A stretch of 64,000 bases of DNA, taken from the NCBI RefSeq assembly GCF_021462825.1, contig NZ_JAKEEB010000009.1:124001-188000 (forward strand), given 5' to 3'. This document shows positions 26,510-35,509 of the stretch, one piece after another. Position 1 is the stretch's first letter. Every line of letters begins with the position of its first letter. The notes below the pieces were generated by a model, which was not told the DNA's origin, did not search any database, and saw only the letters and a program-made list of their open reading frames with translations. A program made the position numbers and the translations under genes. The stretch is from Streptomyces glomeratus. GTDB lineage: Bacteria > Actinomycetota > Actinomycetes > Streptomycetales > Streptomycetaceae.

Positions 26510-28920
26510 AGCAGGGTCAAGTCCTCCGTAGTGGGCTCCGCGAGTTGGGCGACCCGGCCGGCGTGCCGCTCCACCATCGCCTCGAAGGTCTGTCGTGCGG
26601 TGCGCCCGTTGCCGAACGTCGGCCCCTTGGGGATCTCCGTGAAGTACTTGAGCAGCGCCTCGGTGGTTCCCGGGCCCAGCCGGTACTCGTGCTCCTCTGC
26701 CTGCTGCTCCACGATCCGCAGCAGCTCCTCGGGCCCGTAGTCACCGAAGGTGATCGTCCGTGAGAAGCGGGAGGCCACACCGGGGTTGACGGAAAGGAAC
26801 CGCTCCATCTCGGCCGTGTAGCCGGCGACGATCACCACGACCGCCTCCCGGTGGTCCTCCATCAGCTTCACCAGCGTGTCGATCGCCTCACGCCCGAAGT
26901 CGCGCCCGGAGTCCTCCGGAGACAGCGCGTACGCCTCGTCGATGAACAGCACTCCGCCGCGCGCCCGGTCGAAGGCTTCCTGGGTACGGATGGCGGTGGA
27001 GCCGATGTGCTCGCCTACCAGGTCGACCCGCGACACCTCGACGAGATGGCCCTTCTCCAGCACACCGAGCGACGCCAGGATCTCGCCGTAGAGCCGGGCG
27101 ACCGTCGTCTTGCCGGTGCCGGGAGAGCCCGTGAACACCAGATGCCGCCGCACGGAGGCCGCCTTCAGACCCGCCTGCTGCCGACGCCGCCCCACCTCGA
27201 TCATGTCGGTGAGCGCACGCACCTCGCGCTTGACGCTCTCCAGGCCCACCAGCGCGTCGAGTTCCCCGAGCACGGCCTTCGACGTGCGCGCCGGCTTCCC
27301 CGGCTCGGGGGCGGCCGGGACGAAGGGCTCCTGTTCGGTGGTGCGCTGGCCGGGGATCGCCCCGAGCAGACCGGCCGACTGGGCCGTCGGCTGCACGGCG
27401 GTCTCCTGGGCCACCACCGGCCTCAGTCCGGCGCTCTCGTCGCTGGTGCAGTCCTCTACGATCGCGCCGCCGCCACCGGGCGCGCCGGGGCCGCCGTCCG
27501 CGAACTCGTAGCCTCCGCGCGCGCAGCGCTCCGTGCGGCACTTCCTCAGCGTGGCACGGCAGCCGTCGATCACATGGAAGCCGTAGCCACCGCTGCCCGT
27601 GACCCGGCAGTTCAGGAAGGTGCCCCGGCCGCCGGCCGAGACATAGAAGCCCGCCTCCGCAGGCGAGGTCACCGTGCACCGCTCGATGGTGGGATCGGCG
27701 CCCTTGGTGACGATCACGCCCGTCTGGGTGCCGTCGATGGTGCAGCCCGACAGCGTGCCGCCGCTGCCGTGGTCCCGGAACCAGGCACCCGTCGCCGCGT
27801 CCCGGATCCGGCAGTCGTCCAGCTGCGCGGTGGCGCCGTCGCTCACCGACACCGCGGTGTTGCGTACCTGGGTGAGGTCGCTGTCCACGACGTCCGCGCG
27901 TGAGCCGCGGTCGAGGACGAACAGGGCATCCGGCACGTCGTGCACCCGGCAGGCCTCCAGGACCACGGTGGCTCCGTCGCTGACCCACACCGCCGGATAG
28001 TCGCCGGTGCTGTCGAAGATCTCGCACTGGTTGGCGTCCACGCGGGTGCCCGGGTCCCACACCGACAGGCCGTTGCGCCCGAACTGCCGCACCGTCGTGC
28101 GGGTGAGCGTGAGCACCGAACGGGAACGCAGGTCGACCGCGTTCTCCGGGATGTCGTGGATACGGCAGTCGGCGAGTGTCAGCACCGCGTCGGTGTCGAG
28201 CGTGACGCCGTCCGCGGTGGTCCGGTGTACGTCGCAGTCCGTCAGATGGGCCGTGGCATGCCCCGTGATCTGCACCCCTGAGCCCCGGACCTCGTACACC
28301 TCACAACCGACCGCTTCCAGTGTGGAGTTCTCGCCGGTCGCGGACAGACCCGCGCCCGAGGTGTGGTGCACCCGGCAGCGCTCCAGGCGTGGGTGCGCAC
28401 CGCCGCGGACCGCGACGCCGGACTGGGCGGCCGCCACGACCTCGCACTCCTCGAAAACCCCGCCGCCGCCTTCGACGACGGCGATGCCGATGCCGGCCGG
28501 GTTGTCGACCGTGCAGCGGCGGACCGTGGGCCGCGCGCCGCCGCGGACTTCGATGCCGGCCGCGGACCGTGTCGTGATCCGCATGTCCGCCAGCTCCGGG
28601 GCGCCCCCCTCCACCAGAAGCGCGGGGGCGGCCGCGTCCTGGCCCTCGATATGCAGGTCCTGGACCACGGCGGAGGCCCGCACGGTCAGCGGCACACCGT
28701 CCGCCGGCGCGATGCGCACGGAGCCGGGGGAGCCCTCGGGACCGCGCAGCGTCACCGCCCGCTGCACGACGAGGTTCTCCCGGTAGGTGCCGGGAGCGAC
28801 GGTGAGGACGTCGCCGTCGCCCGCGGCCTCCAGGGCGGCGGCGAGCGATGCGTACTCACCCGTGCGGCGCCGCCACCGCGAGGTGCCGGTGTGCGTCACC
28901 TGGACCGTGCCCTGTGCCAT
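26479..28920 (-). CDS. Right-handed beta-helix / CbxX-type AAA+ ATPase fusion
   Basis: An 813-residue cytosolic protein. Residues about 15-500 are a long parallel beta-helix of repeated 22-25-residue rungs with Cys at regular places (for example RRCTVDNPAGIGIAVVEG). A linker of about 70 residues follows. Residues about 555-810 are a CbxX/CfqX (SpoVK-like) AAA+ module with Walker A GSPGTGKTTV near 598, Walker B VLFIDEAYAL near 659, sensor and arginine-finger region NPGVASRFSRTITF, and a lid with GNGRTARQTFEAMVERHAGR. The helix probably recognises a polymer or protein and the AAA+ ring remodels it; the target is unknown. No signal peptide. ATG 28920 chosen; ribosome site weak. Confidence 0.9.
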   Translation of the reverse strand: MAQGTVQVTHTGTSRWRRRTGEYASLAAALEAAGDGDVLTVAPGTYRENLVVQRAVTLRGPEGSPGSVRIAPADGVPLTVRASAVVQDLHIEGQDAAAPALLVEGGAPELADMRITTRSAAGIEVRGGARPTVRRCTVDNPAGIGIAVVEGGGGVFEECEVVAAAQSGVAVRGGAHPRLERCRVHHTSGAGLSATGENSTLEAVGCEVYEVRGSGVQITGHATAHLTDCDVHRTTADGVTLDTDAVLTLADCRIHDIPENAVDLRSRSVLTLTRTTVRQFGRNGLSVWDPGTRVDANQCEIFDSTGDYPAVWVSDGATVVLEACRVHDVPDALFVLDRGSRADVVDSDLTQVRNTAVSVSDGATAQLDDCRIRDAATGAWFRDHGSGGTLSGCTIDGTQTGVIVTKGADPTIERCTVTSPAEAGFYVSAGGRGTFLNCRVTGSGGYGFHVIDGCRATLRKCRTERCARGGYEFADGGPGAPGGGGAIVEDCTSDESAGLRPVVAQETAVQPTAQSAGLLGAIPGQRTTEQEPFVPAAPEPGKPARTSKAVLGELDALVGLESVKREVRALTDMIEVGRRRQQAGLKAASVRRHLVFTGSPGTGKTTVARLYGEILASLGVLEKGHLVEVSRVDLVGEHIGSTAIRTQEAFDRARGGVLFIDEAYALSPEDSGRDFGREAIDTLVKLMEDHREAVVVIVAGYTAEMERFLSVNPGVASRFSRTITFGDYGPEELLRIVEQQAEEHEYRLGPGTTEALLKYFTEIPKGPTFGNGRTARQTFEAMVERHAGRVAQLAEPTTEDLTLLYPEDVPELP

Positions 28921-29043
28921 GGCGCTGCTGTGCCCCCACCTCTGCTCACGCGGGTTCTCGCGAAGATGCCGGGCAGCCGAACAGCCCGGTCGGTCCACCG
29001 TAGCGTGCGTGGACGCGGCTGGTTGACCGGAGCCCGCAGGCCG

Positions 29044-29649
29044 TCAACTGCCCGTTCCGGTACGGCCCCAGTCCGGCCCGGCCTTGTCCCATGCCTGATC
29101 CCAGCGGGCGTACCGGCGCCGGACCATACGCCAGACGATCAGGCGGCGGCCGCCTTCCATGAGCCCCACGGTCGCCGCGGACGTGCCGAAGCCCGCCAGT
29201 ACCGCCTGCGTCGTCGCGGTGGCGCTGTCCAACGGGCGGGCCATTATTCGGCCGTGGTCGTCGGTCCAGAGGGCGAAGTGGTCTCCCCGGTGAGGGGAGT
29301 CGAGGTCCGCCAGAACCGTGCCGCGCCGCGCGGTGCCGTCGGGGGCGGTCCAGTCGGCGAGCACGCGGCTCTGTCTCTGCCGCTTCGTGGGCGACTCCGG
29401 ATCCGGTTCCATCGGGGCGCGGTTGAGTCGCTTGACGACGGTGGCCGTGACCAGATGGTGGGTGCGGTGCTGCTCCCGTACCGATCGTTGCAAGGAGTTC
29501 TGCGCGAGGGTCCCGATCACGACTCCCGCCACCGGTGCGGCGACAAGGGCCAGTACCAGGGCGACCAGCGCCAACCAGGCCTCGACGAGATCGGTCGTAC
29601 GGCGCAGCGGGTTGCGCCGCCAGCGCCACAGGCCGCCGATTGCTCGCAC
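29044..29649 (-). CDS. Rv1733c-like two-helix membrane protein
   Basis: A 201-residue protein. The N-terminal WRWRRNPLRRTTDLVEAWLA leads into one membrane helix (about 20-46). A soluble middle region contains VLADWTAPDGTARRGTVLAD, and a second helix lies near residues 145-165. This layout and the RRNPLRR/VEAW start are typical of the actinobacterial Rv1733c family, whose mycobacterial founder is a dormancy-regulon membrane protein of unknown function. GTG start 29649. Standalone. Confidence 0.82.
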   Translation of the reverse strand: MRAIGGLWRWRRNPLRRTTDLVEAWLALVALVLALVAAPVAGVVIGTLAQNSLQRSVREQHRTHHLVTATVVKRLNRAPMEPDPESPTKRQRQSRVLADWTAPDGTARRGTVLADLDSPHRGDHFALWTDDHGRIMARPLDSATATTQAVLAGFGTSAATVGLMEGGRRLIVWRMVRRRYARWDQAWDKAGPDWGRTGTGS

Positions 29650-29845
29650 CGTCCCGCACCCCCTTCAGCGTCCGTCATGACCCCCGTGCACGCCGCTTCT
29701 GTGCGCGGCCGGTGAAGAGAGAGGGTGGTCCCCCACCCCGCCCCTCACAGGCCTCTCATGAATGTCTCACACAGACTCAACGACCGCGCCGGTTGTCCGG
29801 GTTCCCGTCCACGGGACGCATCACGGACCGCGCTCGCGGCGCGGA

Positions 29846-30673
29846 TCATCCCAGGAGTACGACCGGATCGCCGACGCGCACCGTGCCGCACGTCAGAGGC
29901 ACCAGATTCTGGCCGAAGATCAGCCTGCCGCCGATGCGCCGATGCCGGCCGAGGGTGCGCAGGGGTTCCTTGCCGCGTTCGGCGGTCGCCTGGTCGGTCG
30001 TCGTCACGACACAGCGCCCGGACGTCTTGGCGACCCGGAACTCGACCTCGCCGATGGCGATCCGCTCCCAGTCGTCCTCCGCCCAGGGCGCCGTGCCGGA
30101 GACGACGACATTCGGCCGGAACCGGTTCATGGGCAGCGGGCCCTCGTCGGGGTGATCTCCCTGCGCGATCAGGGAGTTGAGGGCATGCAGGGAGGCGAGC
30201 GTGGTGAGCAGCAGGGGATACCTGTCGGCCAGAGTGACGGTCTCGCCCGGGAGACCGTACGGCGGGTCGTCGATGGGTCGGCGGTGCGCGGGGTCGTCGA
30301 GGTGGACAAGGGTCACGCGCTCACCGAGGTACGCGCTGAACCACTCGCTCGCCCCGGGGGTGGCCGGGACGGTCTCGATCTTCTCTCCCAGCCAGGCCGC
30401 GGTCGTCGTGCCGACCGGTTCGGGCACGGGAACGCTCAGCGGCTCCCGGCCGGAGGCGGACACCCGGATACCGCCGCCGGGCAGGGATGCCGCGGCGGCC
30501 AGTGCGAGGCGTGGCCGCTCGCGCTGGGTCACGATCTTGCCCGCCTCGTCGATCAGCGCCCAGCGCCGGTCCCCGGCCAGCCCCCATGGCTCCACCTCGG
30601 CCTCGGGGAGGTCCTGACCCCGCAGTGCCTTGACCGGGTGGACGTGAATCGAGTGCAGCACTGGTGTCGACAT
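29846..30673 (-). CDS. MOSC-domain protein (YcbX/mARC-like)
   Basis: A 275-residue protein with the beta-barrel N-terminal domain (LHSIHVHPVKALRGQDLPEA, WGLAGDRRWALIDE) and the C-terminal MOSC domain, including PMNRFRPNVVVSG and the conserved Cys in AKTSGRCVVTTTDQ. Proteins of this type bind molybdenum cofactor and reduce N-hydroxylated compounds or move sulfur. No ferredoxin domain is fused here. ATG 30673 chosen from the family N-terminus (MSTPVLHSI). Confidence 0.92.
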   Translation of the reverse strand: MSTPVLHSIHVHPVKALRGQDLPEAEVEPWGLAGDRRWALIDEAGKIVTQRERPRLALAAAASLPGGGIRVSASGREPLSVPVPEPVGTTTAAWLGEKIETVPATPGASEWFSAYLGERVTLVHLDDPAHRRPIDDPPYGLPGETVTLADRYPLLLTTLASLHALNSLIAQGDHPDEGPLPMNRFRPNVVVSGTAPWAEDDWERIAIGEVEFRVAKTSGRCVVTTTDQATAERGKEPLRTLGRHRRIGGRLIFGQNLVPLTCGTVRVGDPVVLLG

Positions 30674-30720
30674 GAGGCCATCGTGCCATCGCGCATCGAC
30701 GGCCTCACGTACGAGGTGGA

Positions 30721-31164
30721 TCAGTATCCGCGGTACTGCTGTCCGTTGTTGTACGGATCCTGGTAGGGCGCCGGAGCCGGGCGCGGCGCCGCAGGGCGCA
30801 TCGCCTCGTAGCCGGTGCCGGCGGCCATCGGGCGCGGCGGCTGCATCTGCTGGGGGCCCGGATAGCCGCGCGGGCCCGCCTGCTGCGGGATGTACGCGGT
30901 CGGGGCCTGCTGCAGGGGCGCGGGCTGCGGGGTCTGGGGGTAGCCGTAGGCCGGGGCCTGGTAGGACGGTCCGGCCGGCAGCGCGGGTAGCGCCGACGGC
31001 AGAGCGGGCAGGTTGCTGCCCGGCGTGTCGTACGCGGAGGGGACCCGGATCGGTGCGATCTGCGGGGTGCCCCGCTCGGCGACGAGCCTGTCGTAGATCG
31101 GAGTGTCCGGGAAGGGCGACGCGGAGTAGTAACCGCCGCCATAGGTGGAGCGGGGGGAGGTCAT
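30721..31164 (-). CDS. Small Pro/Gln-rich protein (DUF6643-like)
   Basis: A 147-residue, low-complexity protein starting MTSPRSTYGGGYYSASPFPD then TPIYDRLVAERGTPQIAPIR; the rest is rich in Pro, Gln, Ala and Tyr (QAPTAYIPQQAGPRGYPGP). The conserved N-terminal block is typical of a Streptomyces family of unknown function. No membrane segment or signal peptide. ATG 31164 has ggggggag upstream on its strand. Divergent from the TerD gene. Confidence 0.75.
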   Translation of the reverse strand: MTSPRSTYGGGYYSASPFPDTPIYDRLVAERGTPQIAPIRVPSAYDTPGSNLPALPSALPALPAGPSYQAPAYGYPQTPQPAPLQQAPTAYIPQQAGPRGYPGPQQMQPPRPMAAGTGYEAMRPAAPRPAPAPYQDPYNNGQQYRGY

Positions 31165-31454
31165 GGCACATAAGGTAAGCCCACGATGTGCTGGTTGGGG
31201 AGACCGATAAGAGGGTTGTTTTCCGTGCCCGGGGTGACGCCGGATCCCCAATGCGAGCGAACTCGGCAAAAAAGGGCAGCATTCGTGGTTCGGATCGCGT
31301 AAAGACCGAGTTCCGTGGGGGTTACCGGCGGTTGAGCACCGGTCTTCGGTGGGGGTTGTGGGAGTTGGGCACCCGGAAGAATAGGTTGGCCGGGACGGAT
31401 GCGACCGACCGCCCGGATCCCTTCCCGGCGGAGCGACACACGATGGGGGCGGAC

Positions 31455-32753
31455 ATGTCAATGCCGAAAGGATCCAACCTTCAGGTGCCGGCGACGGCTC
31501 TGCGCGTCGAATTGGGCTGGCGGTCCGGACCGGGCGTCCCGGACGCGGACGCCTCGGCGCTCCTGCTGCTCTCCGGGAAGGTCCGCACCGACGGCGACTT
31601 CGTCTTCTACAACCAGCCTGCCCACTCCTCCGGGGCCGTGCGCCACGAGGGCAAGCGGGACCTGGATGGCCAGGTGACCGACACGCTCCTCGTCGACCTC
31701 GCGCGCGTCGAGCCCGCGATCGAGACGGTGGTGCTCGCCGCCTCCACCGACGGCGGAACGTTTGGGCAGGTGCCCGGTCTCTCCATCCGGGTGCTCGACG
31801 CCGGGCAGGGCACGGAGGTGGCGCGCTTCGAGCCCACGGCGACCGTCGAAACCGCTTTCGTGCTCGGCGAGTTCTACCGTCGCCAGGGCTCCTGGAAGTT
31901 CCGGGCCGTGGGACAGGGCTACAGCAGCGGGCTCGAGGGTCTCGCCACCGACTACGGGATCACGGTGGACGAGCCGCAGCACACCGCCCCGCCGGTCACC
32001 GCGCCGGTCCCGTCGGTGGCCCCGCCCTCACCGCCGATGACCGCCCCGGCCCCTTCGGGCGCCTACGGCGCGCCGTTCCCGCCTCAGGACCCCCCGTCCA
32101 CCCCGTCCGCCCCGGTCCGCCTCACCAAGGTCACACTCACCAAGCAGGCCCCCTCGGTCTCGCTGGCCAAGCAGGGCGGCACCTCCGGCACCCTGGGGGT
32201 GAACCTCAACTGGCAGATGCGCAAACAGTTCTCGGGATGGGGCAGCAAGCGCGGCCGGGCGGTGGCCCAGCATGCGGACCTGGACCTGGATCTGTGTGCC
32301 CTCTACGAGCTGTCCGACGGCAGCAAGGGGGTCGTCCAGGCCCTGGGCAACGCCTTCGGGTCGCTGCACCGGCCGCCGTACATCCACCTCGACGGCGACG
32401 ACCGAACCGGGGCCGTGGAGACCGGCGAGAACCTCACCGTCAATCTCGACCACAAGCAGAGTTTCCGGCGCATCCTCGTCTTCGTCACCATCTACCAGGG
32501 CGCCCGCTCCTTCGCCGACCTGCACGCCACGGTCACGCTCCGCCCGCAGCACGGCGCCCCGATCGAGTTCTTCCTCGACGAGTGCACGGTGCCCTCGACC
32601 GTGTGTGCGCTCGCCCTCATCACGAACACCGGAGGTGATCTGGTCGTTCAGCGCGAGGCCCGCTATCTGGTGACCGAGCGGGGCGTGAGTCCCCAGCGCA
32701 CGATCGACGGCGCCTATGGCTGGGGCATGAAGTGGACCCCCGGCAGGAAGTGA
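31455..32753 (+). CDS. Two-domain TerD-family stress protein
   Basis: A 432-residue protein. TerD domain 1 at about 5-175 ([58 protein letters not shown]). A Pro-rich linker at about 178-220. A second TerD-like calcium-binding domain at about 225-430 ([59 protein letters not shown]). TerD proteins bind calcium and occur with tellurite, phage or envelope stress functions. ATG 31455 follows a GGGGGC site; ATG 31443 is an alternative. No other ter genes are next to it. Confidence 0.9.
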   Translation: MSMPKGSNLQVPATALRVELGWRSGPGVPDADASALLLLSGKVRTDGDFVFYNQPAHSSGAVRHEGKRDLDGQVTDTLLVDLARVEPAIETVVLAASTDGGTFGQVPGLSIRVLDAGQGTEVARFEPTATVETAFVLGEFYRRQGSWKFRAVGQGYSSGLEGLATDYGITVDEPQHTAPPVTAPVPSVAPPSPPMTAPAPSGAYGAPFPPQDPPSTPSAPVRLTKVTLTKQAPSVSLAKQGGTSGTLGVNLNWQMRKQFSGWGSKRGRAVAQHADLDLDLCALYELSDGSKGVVQALGNAFGSLHRPPYIHLDGDDRTGAVETGENLTVNLDHKQSFRRILVFVTIYQGARSFADLHATVTLRPQHGAPIEFFLDECTVPSTVCALALITNTGGDLVVQREARYLVTERGVSPQRTIDGAYGWGMKWTPGRK

Positions 32754-32775
32754 CCGGCCCGTCCGCCCCGGCCGC

Positions 32776-33951
32776 TCACCGTTCGTCGAGCGCCGCGTCG
32801 GGACGGGCGTAGGTACGGCCCTTCCAGGCCGCACCGCGCCCCCGGTGGTGCTGCACGGCCGAATCGACCGTCATCAGGAGGTACAGGAGGGCGGTGACCG
32901 GCAGAAGCACCGCGAGCCACAGCGGCTGGCGGTAGTAACGCAGCATCGGGATGTACGTCGCCGTCATCACCAGCTTCGCGAGCCCGCCGGCCACCAGCGC
33001 CGCCATGTCCCCCTTGACGAGTCCCGCAACGAGCGCGACTGAGGGCGCCAGGTAGACGACCGCGAGTCCGAGCACCGTGCCGACGAGCAGCAGGGGACTG
33101 TGCCGCAACTGCGCGTAGGCACTGCGCGAGACCATCCGCCACAGATCGTGCAGCCGAGGATAGGGACGCACGCTGTCGACCCGGTCGGCCAGCCCCAGCC
33201 AGATGTGGCCGCCCTCGGCCTTGACCGCCCGTGCGAGCGCCACGTCGTCGATCACGGCCTGCCGGATGGCGTCGGGAATCCGTGCGCGCTCGGCCGCCTC
33301 GGTACGCAGCAGCACGCAGCCACCCGCGGCTGCCGCGGTCCGCGATCCCCGCACCGCGATCCACCGGAACGGGTAGAGCTGTGCGAAGAAGTACACGAAG
33401 GCGGGCACGACGAGCCGCTCCCACATGCTGTCGACCCGCAACCGGGCCATCTGCGAGACCAGGTCGAAACCGCCGCTCCGCGCCGCCGCCACCAGTTCCC
33501 GCAGACTGTCGGGCGTGTGCGCGATGTCCGCGTCCGTCAGAAGAAGGTATTCGGGGGCACGCGCGCGTGCGAGAGCGATTCCGTGCCGCATGGCCCACAG
33601 CTTGCCCGTCCATCCCGCGGGAGGCTCGCCGGGGGAGCCGACGGTGAGCGGCAGTCCGCCATGCCGCTCGGCCAGTGTCCGGGCGAGCTCTCCGGTGCCG
33701 TCCGAGCTGCCGTCATCGATCAGGAAGATCTCGGCCCGTCCGGGATAGTCCTGCCCGAGCAACGACGGGAGGCTGCGGGGGAGGACCGCGGCCTCGTCCC
33801 GCGCCGGTACGACGACACAGACGGACGGCCACGACTCCGGCTCCCGGCGCGGCGGCAGCCGTAGATCGGTACGCCAGAAGAAGCCCTGACCGACGAGCAG
33901 CCACAACCAGGAGGCCAGTGAAACGAGGGCGATCCACACAAGGGCACTCAC
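32776..33951 (-). CDS. hpnB: HpnB-like hopanoid-associated glycosyltransferase
   Basis: A 391-residue membrane GT2 enzyme. One N-terminal helix (VSALVWIALVSLASWLWLLV), a GT-A domain with SVCVVVPARDEAAVLPRSLP, the DDGSSDGT and TDADI metal motifs, PAGWTGKLWAMRHGIA, and several C-terminal helices. The pattern matches the HpnB family often found with hopanoid genes, but none are adjacent here, so its acceptor is uncertain. GTG 33951 is the first start before the membrane segment. Divergent from the racemase gene with 57 bases between starts. Confidence 0.82.
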   Translation of the reverse strand: MSALVWIALVSLASWLWLLVGQGFFWRTDLRLPPRREPESWPSVCVVVPARDEAAVLPRSLPSLLGQDYPGRAEIFLIDDGSSDGTGELARTLAERHGGLPLTVGSPGEPPAGWTGKLWAMRHGIALARARAPEYLLLTDADIAHTPDSLRELVAAARSGGFDLVSQMARLRVDSMWERLVVPAFVYFFAQLYPFRWIAVRGSRTAAAAGGCVLLRTEAAERARIPDAIRQAVIDDVALARAVKAEGGHIWLGLADRVDSVRPYPRLHDLWRMVSRSAYAQLRHSPLLLVGTVLGLAVVYLAPSVALVAGLVKGDMAALVAGGLAKLVMTATYIPMLRYYRQPLWLAVLLPVTALLYLLMTVDSAVQHHRGRGAAWKGRTYARPDAALDER

Positions 33952-34008
33952 CCGTCGCAGTCTGCCCCAAGGGAAGGGCCGTCGGGGCCCATCGTCTATG
34001 GTTTCCGG

Positions 34009-34794
34009 GTGAAGATCGCGCTGATGGACTCCGGAATCGGACTGCTGCCGGCCGCCGCGGCGGTGCGGCGTCTTCGGCCCGACGCAGATCTCGTGCTCTC
34101 GCTGGACCCCGACGGCATGCCCTGGGGGCCGCGCACCCCCGAGGACCTCACCCAGCGGGCCCTGGCCGTCGCCGAGGCTGCCGCCGCCCAGCGGCCCGAC
34201 GCCCTCATCGTCGGCTGCAACACGGCGTCCGTTCACGCCCTGACCGCGCTGCGCGCCCTCCTCGAACCCGGTCTGCCGGTCATCGGCACGGTCCCGGCGA
34301 TCAAGCCGGCCGCGGCGGGCGGCGGACCGGTCGCCATCTGGGCGACGCCCGCCACCACCGGCAGCCCCTACCAGCGCGGACTGATCCGGGAGTTCGCGGA
34401 CGGAGTGGAGGTCACCGAGGTCCCGTGCCCCGGGCTCGCGGACGCCGTGGAGAAGGCTGACGACGCGGCGATCGACGCGGCCGTCGCCGCGGCCGCGGCG
34501 CGCACGCCGGCCGAGGTGACGACCCTGGTCCTGGGCTGCACCCACTACGAACTGGTCGCCGAGCGGATCCGCGCCGCCGTGCAGCAGCCGGACCGTCCGC
34601 CCCTCGTTCTGCACGGTTCGGCCGGCGCCGTCGCCGCGCAGGCGCTGCGCCGCCTCGGCGCGGACGTGGCCCCGCAGGCCACCGAGGGTGCCGGACTGAC
34701 GGTGCTGCTCAGCGGACGCCAGGGTGTGCTGCCGGCCGCGGCGCTGGCGTACCACGAGGGCAAGCTCCTGCAGGCGGTCAGCACGGCCGGGTGA
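34009..34794 (+). CDS. Aspartate/glutamate racemase-family protein
   Basis: A 261-residue cofactor-independent racemase-like protein. It begins MKIALMDSGIGLLPAAAAVR, with the catalytic cysteines in LIVGCNTASVHAL and VLGCTHYELVAERI, as in glutamate racemase. It may be a second, divergent racemase rather than the essential MurI, because the flanking residues differ from the usual FDSGVGGLTV start. GTG start 34009; no strong ribosome site seen. Confidence 0.82.
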   Translation: MKIALMDSGIGLLPAAAAVRRLRPDADLVLSLDPDGMPWGPRTPEDLTQRALAVAEAAAAQRPDALIVGCNTASVHALTALRALLEPGLPVIGTVPAIKPAAAGGGPVAIWATPATTGSPYQRGLIREFADGVEVTEVPCPGLADAVEKADDAAIDAAVAAAAARTPAEVTTLVLGCTHYELVAERIRAAVQQPDRPPLVLHGSAGAVAAQALRRLGADVAPQATEGAGLTVLLSGRQGVLPAAALAYHEGKLLQAVSTAG

Positions 34795-34893
34795 GGACGG
34801 CCCGGGCCCGGCTCGCGTTCGTCGGCCGTTACCCGGACCGGTGACGCTGTGCAACACCATGCCCGCACTCCGAAACATGGGTACCCTCAAGGC

Positions 34894-35439
34894 ATGAGGG
34901 ACCACCTGGACGGTGACAGGGCCCCGCAGTCGGAGATCTGGACCGGACGCGCGACGAACCGTGCCCAGTGGCTCGCGGCGCTCGTCGGTGCCGCCTGCAT
35001 GGCGCTCGGGATCGAGCTCGCCGTCGACTCCGCGTGGTCGTCCGGCATCCTCCCGCTGGTCATGTCCGTCGTGGGCTGTATCGCGGCCGGACTGCTGGTC
35101 CTCTTCGGCACGCTCGCCTTCGTGCATGTCGCCGTGAAGGTCGACAAGGAGTGTCTCGAGGTGCGCTGCGGCCACATCGGTGTTCCGCGCCGCCGCATCC
35201 CTCTCTCGCTCGTCGCCGGAGCCGAATTCGTCCCCCGGGTCACTCCGCGTCAGTGGGGCGGCTGGGGTTACCGCTGGCGCCCCGAGAAGGGCACGGCCGT
35301 CGTCGTACGACGTGGTGAGGGCGTCGTTCTGCGCCTGTGGGACGGCCACACCTTCACGATCACCGTGGACAACGCCGAGTCCGCGGTACGGGTCATCCGG
35401 GCCCGGCTGCATCCGAGCCTGCCGGGCGCCACGCACTGA
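34894..35439 (+). CDS. Two-helix membrane protein with C-terminal PH-like region, unknown
   Basis: A 181-residue protein. Two membrane helices at about 25-45 and 50-75 (LVMSVVGCIAAGLLVLFGTL). A C-terminal beta-rich region contains RRRIPLSLVAGAEFVPRVTP and VVRRGEGVVLRLWDGHTFTI, similar in style to membrane-anchored PH-like domains. ATG 34894 chosen. Function unknown. The short AT-rich spacer after it (35455-35520) has two copies of TACTCCTTATC. Confidence 0.75.
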   Translation: MRDHLDGDRAPQSEIWTGRATNRAQWLAALVGAACMALGIELAVDSAWSSGILPLVMSVVGCIAAGLLVLFGTLAFVHVAVKVDKECLEVRCGHIGVPRRRIPLSLVAGAEFVPRVTPRQWGGWGYRWRPEKGTAVVVRRGEGVVLRLWDGHTFTITVDNAESAVRVIRARLHPSLPGATH

Positions 35440-35509
35440 ACGGGGACCCTGCCGCCTCCCCCTACTCCTTATCTATCCCCTTACTCCTTATCCATTGGTC
35501 ACTCCCTAT

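Noticed and set aside
31455..32753. TerD gene as part of a full ter (tellurite/phage-defence) cluster
   Set aside because: Neighbours are a Pro/Gln-rich small protein and a glycosyltransferase; no TerB, TerC, TerZ or other ter genes are present.
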